This document shows positions 6,505-9,595 of a stretch of 9,595 nt of DNA, piece after piece. Positions within the stretch are counted from its first letter, which is position 1, and the number at the start of each line of letters is the position of its first letter. A program made the translations under genes and the position numbers. Under the pieces are notes generated by a model. The model was not told the DNA's origin. It did not search any database and saw only the letters and a program-made list of their open reading frames with translations. The stretch is from Clostridiales bacterium (lineage in GTDB: Bacteria > Bacillota > Clostridia > Oscillospirales > Oscillospiraceae). The stretch spans positions 1 to 9,595 of the forward strand of contig DQIA01000100.1 in NCBI GenBank assembly GCA_003525905.1, read 5' to 3'.

Positions 6505-8463
6505 TTAATCGCGGGATGCACGCGGCGCGAGCGCGACCGCCACAGCCGTCATGTCATCCTCTGCCGGAAGGCCTGCGATGAGCAGCGCAGCAAGCTCCCG
6601 CGGCGAATCTCCCGCAAAGCCCGCCACGGCGCTCTCTGCATCTCCCGCGCCATCGCTGACCAGAACGAGCATCTCTCCTCCCCGAAGGGACAGCCGGTAC
6701 CGCTCCGGCGCGTGATCTCCTCCCACCCCCACGCCCGGCGGAAGCGAGGCTGTCCCCAGTTTTTTGACCGTATCCCCGCAGCGCAGGTACGACGGCGCTG
6801 CGCCCCACTTCAGCAGCTCCGCCTCCCCGCTGGTCAGATCGATGTGCAGCAGGTCCACGGTGGAAAAGCAGCCGTCCCCGCGCAGCAGGTAGGTCCCGTT
6901 CAGGATGCGCAGCGCATCGAGCGACGCAACACCTGCGCGCAGCAGGTCACCGAGCAGATGCACGCAGTCCGCGCTCAGTCCGGCGGCAGGCTCCCCCGTG
7001 CCCATGCCGTCGCACAGCAGCACATAGTAATCGTTCCGCGGGCCGGGGAAGCAGGCGCCCCGGTCGCCGTTCGCGGCGGCCCCGTGCCGCCCGGCCGTAC
7101 AGATGCCCGTCACGGCGCGGTAGCGCGGCGCATCGGGCTGCGGCGCGCCAAGCTCGGCCTGCATCCGGCGCAGATATTCCGCCACGCAGCCGAATTCCTC
7201 AGACAGCAGCGCGCGGCTCTCCTGCAGCTGCACGCGGTAGCGGCGGCGGTAGAGCATGCTCTCCAGCTCCTGATCGAGCGCCGCAAGGAAGCCGTCAAAA
7301 TGGCAGCAGCCCTCGCGGAACTCCGCCGGGAAGTCCGCAGCCTCCGCCTTGCCGCGCTGCAGCAGCCGCCCGGCAGCCTGCTCGAGCGCATCATAGGTCT
7401 GGCGGGCATTGTGCTGCCAGCAGCGGTGGAAGCGCGCACAGCAGCGGCAGATGCGCTCCGCCGCCCCGTCATAGACGCTGTCCGCCTCGCTCAGGCCTCG
7501 CTCCTGCACCGGGAGCTGAGCCTGCAGCAGCTCGAGCACCTGCGCCGCATCCCCCATGCGGCGCGCGGCCAGCTCCTCCGCCGCGGCGGGGCCAGAGGCC
7601 CGGAGCGCACCGGTCCGCCGCAGCCACAGTCCGAGCGGTATGCCGATGCCGACGGCGGCAAATGCGGCGGGCGTCCCCACACCGCCCAGCCACAAAACGC
7701 CGCAGCACAGCGCGCCGCCGAGGAGTACGCGGGCGAGATCACTGCGCACGACCCGCGCTGTCACGGCAGGCAGCAGCAGAGCCGCCGTCACGCTCCAGCC
7801 GAGATTTCCCGTCAGGCCGAGCGCCGCAGCGGCAGCGCACACGGCCGACAGCTCCGGCGCACCGTAGACCATGGCGCAGCCCCCGATGAGCCCCGGATCG
7901 ACGGGCAGACCGAGCGCCGTCAGGCCGCTCAGCCCGCTCAGCAGCGCCGCAAAATACAGCGGCCGCCCCCGCTCTCCCGCTCCGGTCCCGCAGCGCAGGA
8001 CGGCCGTTCCCACACCGGCCGCCGCGCTGACCGTGAGCCACTGCAGGGCGGGCCGCCACCCGCCGTTCCCGCCGAAGACCTGCAGGCTGCCGAGCACAAG
8101 GGCCGTTCCGGCCGCCATGGCAGGCAGAAACCACCGCGTCGCCGGGAGCGCCGTGCCCTGAAACACCACGATCGCCGCCAGCAGCAGGGCCGTCAGCGCG
8201 ATGCGCTCGGCCGCCATGGCAGGCTCGCACAGCAGGGCATAGCCCGCCGCCGCGCCGAGCGCCGCCGACAGAGACCGCCTCCCAAATGGGAGTGAGGCCG
8301 TCAGGCAGGCCCCGAGCGGCAGGGCCAGCCCGCCGATCTGCGCCCCGGCCGTCAGGAAGCCGCTCCCGAGCAGCAGCAGGCACTCCCCGAGCCCGTGCAG
8401 CCGGACGGACGCACGCGGCAGCCGCTGTTTCGCCAGAAGCTGCTGAGAACCGGACTTTTTCAT
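6505..8463 (-). CDS. spoIIE: Stage II sporulation protein E, SpoIIE (PP2C-type phosphatase)
   Basis: SpoIIE is a membrane phosphatase of the asymmetric sporulation septum. It dephosphorylates the anti-anti-sigma factor SpoIIAA and so releases sigma-F in the forespore. The 652-residue protein has about ten hydrophobic spans (residues 25-285), a central domain with the family's Cys-rich CRCCARFHRCW segment (339-349), and a C-terminal PP2C domain (about 450-645). The PP2C motifs are NGDRGACF (465-472, metal Asp467), LCDGMGTG (483-490, Asp485), LLKWGAAPSYLR, LVSDGAGD (601-608) and EDDMTAV. Bacillus subtilis SpoIIE has 827 residues; the difference appears to lie in the region between the membrane and phosphatase domains. 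The start at 8463 has GGGGAGGAG 5 bases upstream. The frame stays open to 9363, but that text is antisense to the CYTH gene. The gene is monocistronic and divergent from the CYTH gene. Confidence 0.95.
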   Translation of the reverse strand: MKKSGSQQLLAKQRLPRASVRLHGLGECLLLLGSGFLTAGAQIGGLALPLGACLTASLPFGRRSLSAALGAAAGYALLCEPAMAAERIALTALLLAAIVVFQGTALPATRWFLPAMAAGTALVLGSLQVFGGNGGWRPALQWLTVSAAAGVGTAVLRCGTGAGERGRPLYFAALLSGLSGLTALGLPVDPGLIGGCAMVYGAPELSAVCAAAAALGLTGNLGWSVTAALLLPAVTARVVRSDLARVLLGGALCCGVLWLGGVGTPAAFAAVGIGIPLGLWLRRTGALRASGPAAAEELAARRMGDAAQVLELLQAQLPVQERGLSEADSVYDGAAERICRCCARFHRCWQHNARQTYDALEQAAGRLLQRGKAEAADFPAEFREGCCHFDGFLAALDQELESMLYRRRYRVQLQESRALLSEEFGCVAEYLRRMQAELGAPQPDAPRYRAVTGICTAGRHGAAANGDRGACFPGPRNDYYVLLCDGMGTGEPAAGLSADCVHLLGDLLRAGVASLDALRILNGTYLLRGDGCFSTVDLLHIDLTSGEAELLKWGAAPSYLRCGDTVKKLGTASLPPGVGVGGDHAPERYRLSLRGGEMLVLVSDGAGDAESAVAGFAGDSPRELAALLIAGLPAEDDMTAVAVALAPRASRD

Positions 8464-8525
8464 GAGCTCCTCCCCTCTCCGGTGCGCGGAGAAGGCCGAG
8501 CCGCCGCGCTGCCGAACGATTTGTC

Positions 8526-8569
8526 CCGATTTTAGCACGCATGGCGCAAGAGTTTTGTCGGGAAATCGG
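8526..8569. promoter_or_regulatory. Inverted repeat in the spoIIE-CYTH divergent intergenic region
   Basis: CCGATTT (8526-8532) and AAATCGG (8563-8569) are perfect inverted copies 30 bases apart, between the divergent spoIIE start (8463) and the CYTH promoter. A minus-strand TAAAAT (8534-8529) inside it could be the spoIIE -10 box, but I see no matching -35. TTTGTCGGG (8554-8562) is a two-mismatch version of the Spo0A box TTTGTCGAA, too weak to call. Confidence 0.35.
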
Positions 8570-8577
8570 AGCGGAAA

Positions 8578-8592
8578 TTTTTCCGGGAAAAA
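8578..8592. promoter_or_regulatory. Palindromic operator-like site abutting the CYTH promoter
   Basis: TTTTTCC and GGAAAAA are perfect inverted copies around a single central G, ending one base before the -35 box at 8594. A second, shorter palindrome, TTCCGGAA (8603-8610), lies in the promoter spacer. Both share the core TTCC/GGAA, which could mark a repeated protein-binding site. No regulator is encoded nearby. Confidence 0.45.
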
Positions 8593-8593
8593 C

Positions 8594-8622
8594 TTGTGCA
8601 GCTTCCGGAAACCGTGTATAAT
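8594..8622 (+). promoter_or_regulatory. Sigma-A-type promoter of the CYTH gene
   Basis: TTGTGC (8594-8599), a 17-base spacer and a perfect TATAAT (8617-8622) lie 21 bases before the start codon at 8644. The -35 box is a weak match. The leader should be short, about 15 bases, holding only the ribosome binding site GAGGTGA (8632-8638). Confidence 0.75.
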
Positions 8623-8643
8623 ATTGCCATTGAGGTGATAAAT

Positions 8644-9249
8644 ATGGGTAAGGAACTGGAATTCAAGCTGGCCGCTGCAAACGATGCCGTTCTGGACTGT
8701 CTGCTGGGCGACCCCGAAATGGCCGCGCGGATGGAGGGCCCCATCGTGTGCACGCCGATGGAAACGACCTATTTTGACACGGAGACGAATGCGTTCCGCA
8801 CAAATCACTGGACGCTCCGCCGCCGTCAGGAGGGCAGCCGCAGCGTCGTCTGCGTCAAGACGCCCCAGCCGGAGCCATTTGCCCGCGGTGAATGGGAGGT
8901 CGAGGCCCGGGCGGTGGACGACGCCGCCATCGAATGGCTGCTGGACTTCGGCGCGCCGCGGCAGCTGCTGCAGCTCTACGGCGAAGCGCCGCTGCGCCCC
9001 GTGTGCGGCGCGCGGTTCCTGCGCCGCAGCGTCATGCTCCGTCTGGCAGACGGCAGCCGCGCCGAGCTGGCGTGCGACTGCGGCGTGCTGCACGGCAAAA
9101 CGGAGGAGCTTCCGTTTGCCGAGGTCGAGCTGGAGAGCAAGGAGGGCGCGCCGGACGCCGCAAAGGCCCTTGCCGGCCGGCTGGCGAAGCAGTATAACCT
9201 GCGCTGGGAGCCGCTGAGCAAATTTGCCCGTGCCAATGCGCTGAAATGA
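8644..9249 (+). CDS. CYTH domain protein, triphosphate tunnel metalloenzyme-like
   Basis: The 201-residue protein starts with the CYTH signature ExExK (Glu4, Glu6, Lys8 in KELEFKL). It follows with the beta-barrel charged strands of this fold: TTYFDTE, WTLRRRQE, VVCVKTP, GEWEVEAR, RAELACDCG and AEVELESKEG. Members hydrolyse inorganic triphosphate or other triphosphorylated compounds with Mg2+ or Mn2+ in a tunnel of Arg, Lys and Glu side chains, in the cytoplasm. Length fits a stand-alone CYTH domain; there is no CHAD partner. The start at 8644 is chosen for GAGGTGA 6 bases upstream and because the signature begins at once; an in-frame ATG at 8596 is inside the promoter. The gene is a single transcription unit divergent from spoIIE. 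The physiological substrate is not known; bacterial members include inorganic triphosphatases and class IV adenylate cyclases, and the former is likelier on size and motif. Confidence 0.88.
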   Translation: MGKELEFKLAAANDAVLDCLLGDPEMAARMEGPIVCTPMETTYFDTETNAFRTNHWTLRRRQEGSRSVVCVKTPQPEPFARGEWEVEARAVDDAAIEWLLDFGAPRQLLQLYGEAPLRPVCGARFLRRSVMLRLADGSRAELACDCGVLHGKTEELPFAEVELESKEGAPDAAKALAGRLAKQYNLRWEPLSKFARANALK

Positions 9250-9257
9250 CAAAAATG

Positions 9258-9277
9258 CCGGGAGCTTTCGCTCCCGG
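9258..9277 (-). terminator. Hairpin acting as terminator for transcription from the right
   Basis: An 8-base-pair stem (CCGGGAGC with GCTCCCGG) has a 4-base loop. On the minus strand it is followed by CATTTTTGTC, a five-T run, so it should stop minus-strand transcripts entering from the right edge before they reach antisense CYTH. On the plus strand no T run follows. Confidence 0.65.
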
Positions 9278-9292
9278 TCAGCTTGTCGAAAG

Positions 9293-9310
9293 AATCCCTT
9301 CGGGATTTTT
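9293..9310 (+). terminator. Probable terminator of the CYTH gene
   Basis: AATCCC and GGGATT form a 6-base-pair stem with a TTC loop, running into TTTTT (9306-9310). The stem can extend to CGAAA (9287-9291) with TTTCG (9308-9312) past one bulged G. It lies 44 bases after the CYTH stop. Confidence 0.65.
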
Positions 9311-9325
9311 CGCCAACCTGCCTTC

Positions 9326-9367
9326 AAAATTGCAAATGAAATTTTTGTAGAATTATTTTGCAATTTT
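9326..9367. repeat. 11-base inverted repeat in intergenic DNA
   Basis: AAAATTGCAAA (9326-9336) and TTTGCAATTTT (9357-9367) are perfect inverted copies 20 bases apart in AT-rich DNA, directly followed by the palindrome GCCGCTGCGGC (9368-9378). The AT-rich character is unlike the neighbouring genes. It may belong to a dispersed intergenic repeat of this genome, which cannot be tested from one copy. Confidence 0.5.
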
Positions 9368-9394
9368 GCCGCTGCGGCGGGTTATTGAACGCGA

Positions 9395-9417
9395 AAGGGA
9401 ACCCTGACGGTTCCCTT
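9395..9417. repeat. Stable hairpin, possible element-end structure
   Basis: AAGGGAACC and GGTTCCCTT form a 9-base-pair stem with a 5-base loop. On the plus strand GTATTATAG follows, which is not a clean T run. On the minus strand TCGCGTTCAA follows; a hairpin about 10 bases before a short TTCAA-like motif resembles the right end of IS200/IS605-type elements. The alternative is an ordinary weak terminator. Confidence 0.5.
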
Positions 9418-9466
9418 GTATTATAGAGTAGTAGTTTTTATAGCCCCTATCCAAGGGCTGTGCTAC

Positions 9467-9548
9467 ACTGTAAGGGATGCTGTGGATTGGTTTCGGTTCC
9501 CTACCGCTAGACGGTTTTTGAAAGGCTCCAACCACAGCCCTTTACAGT
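9467..9548. repeat. Long interrupted stem-loop in the right intergenic region
   Basis: The left arm 9467-9490 (ACTGTAA, GCTGTGG and TTGG blocks) pairs with the right arm 9528-9548 (CCAA, CCACAGC and TTACAGT) with small bulges. The 37-base apical region contains the small ACCG/CGGT hairpin at 9503-9515. A competing pairing exists: AAGGGCTGTG (9453-9462) is an exact 10-base complement of CACAGCCCTT (9533-9542). Such alternative arms are common in structured RNAs. No known RNA family was recognised. Confidence 0.55.
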
Positions 9549-9581
9549 ATTGTTAATTAGTTAGATACCGCTAGACGGTTT
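9502..9581. repeat. Two exact copies of a 16-base hairpin motif
   Basis: TACCGCTAGACGGTTT occurs at 9502-9517 and again, exactly, at 9566-9581, 64 bases apart. Each copy folds as ACCG-CTAGA-CGGT. The two copies have different surroundings, so only the hairpin itself is repeated. Two copies at this spacing are not a CRISPR array. Confidence 0.7.
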
Positions 9582-9595
9582 ATGTGGAACAAGGC

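Larger units (their letters stand above)
9386..9595 (-). mobile_element. Possible right end of an IS200/IS605-type element with structured RNA (hypothesis)
   Basis: Reading the minus strand from the window edge: the repeated small hairpin, the long interrupted stem holding the second copy, an AGCCC/GGGCT hairpin (9442-9459), the 9-pair hairpin at 9395-9417, then TTCAA near 9385. About 210 bases of dense non-coding structure ending in a hairpin plus a tetranucleotide-like motif is how the right end of a TnpB-encoding element and its guide-type RNA is organised. No transposase or TnpB sequence lies in the window, and a short minus-strand open tail at 9557-9595 is too short to identify. An unrelated small RNA or an intergenic repeat is an equal alternative. 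Confidence 0.25.

Noticed and set aside
6421..8295. Plus-strand open frame of 624 codons opposite spoIIE
   Set aside because: It is Arg/Gln/Pro/Ala-rich, mirrors SpoIIE coding bias and has no recognisable domain or ribosome binding site.
8464..9363. 300-residue N-terminal extension of SpoIIE
   Set aside because: The extension is antisense to the CYTH gene and to its promoter. A strong Shine-Dalgarno site supports the start at 8463.
9353..9535. Minus-strand 60-codon open frame in the right intergenic region
   Set aside because: It reads through all the hairpins and repeats, has no ribosome binding site and no recognised similarity. RNA or DNA structure explains the region better.
9502..9581. 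CRISPR array from two copies of TACCGCTAGACGGTTT
   Set aside because: There are only two copies, of 16 bases, with a 48-base gap that takes part in a stem with outside sequence, and no cas genes are seen.

Overview
The window carries parts of two genomes. Bases 1 to about 785 hold the 3' part of rnfD and the start of rnfG, genes of an Rnf ion-translocating ferredoxin:NAD+ oxidoreductase. They are AT-leaning in codon use and look like a Clostridia (Lachnospiraceae-like) genome. At about 770-800 the sequence changes abruptly, inside rnfG, to GC-rich DNA with strong G/C third positions. It lands in the middle of an unrelated membrane-protein gene. Neither gene is intact at the join, so an assembly chimera is the simplest reading; a real recombination or deletion is the alternative.

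From about 785 to 9250 the DNA is uniform and GC-rich. It contains a spoIIE gene, so the host is an endospore-forming Firmicute; the composition and gene types suggest Oscillospirales, which is an inference. Left to right: a 5'-truncated P-type-ATPase-like protein that has lost its catalytic motifs (+); an EF-G-like translational GTPase with its own promoter (+); a shared convergent terminator; a two-gene minus-strand operon of a polysaccharide deacetylase followed by an alpha/beta hydrolase; spoIIE (-); and, divergent from it, a CYTH-domain triphosphatase-like gene (+).

The last 346 bases (9250-9595) hold no convincing gene but are dense in hairpins and repeats. They include two exact 16-base copies of a small hairpin and a long interrupted stem. 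Read on the minus strand, this could be the right end and structured RNA of an IS200/IS605-type element whose body lies beyond the window edge. This is a hypothesis only.

Regulatory signals are legible: TTGAAA-17-TATAAT before the EF-G-like gene, TTGTGC-17-TATAAT before the CYTH gene (the two share a near-identical 17-base block), and TTGACT-17-TACAAT before the deacetylase operon. The items most worth a second look are the chimeric join, the inactive P-type ATPase homologue and the structured right end. I did not find a clearly new defence or metabolic system.
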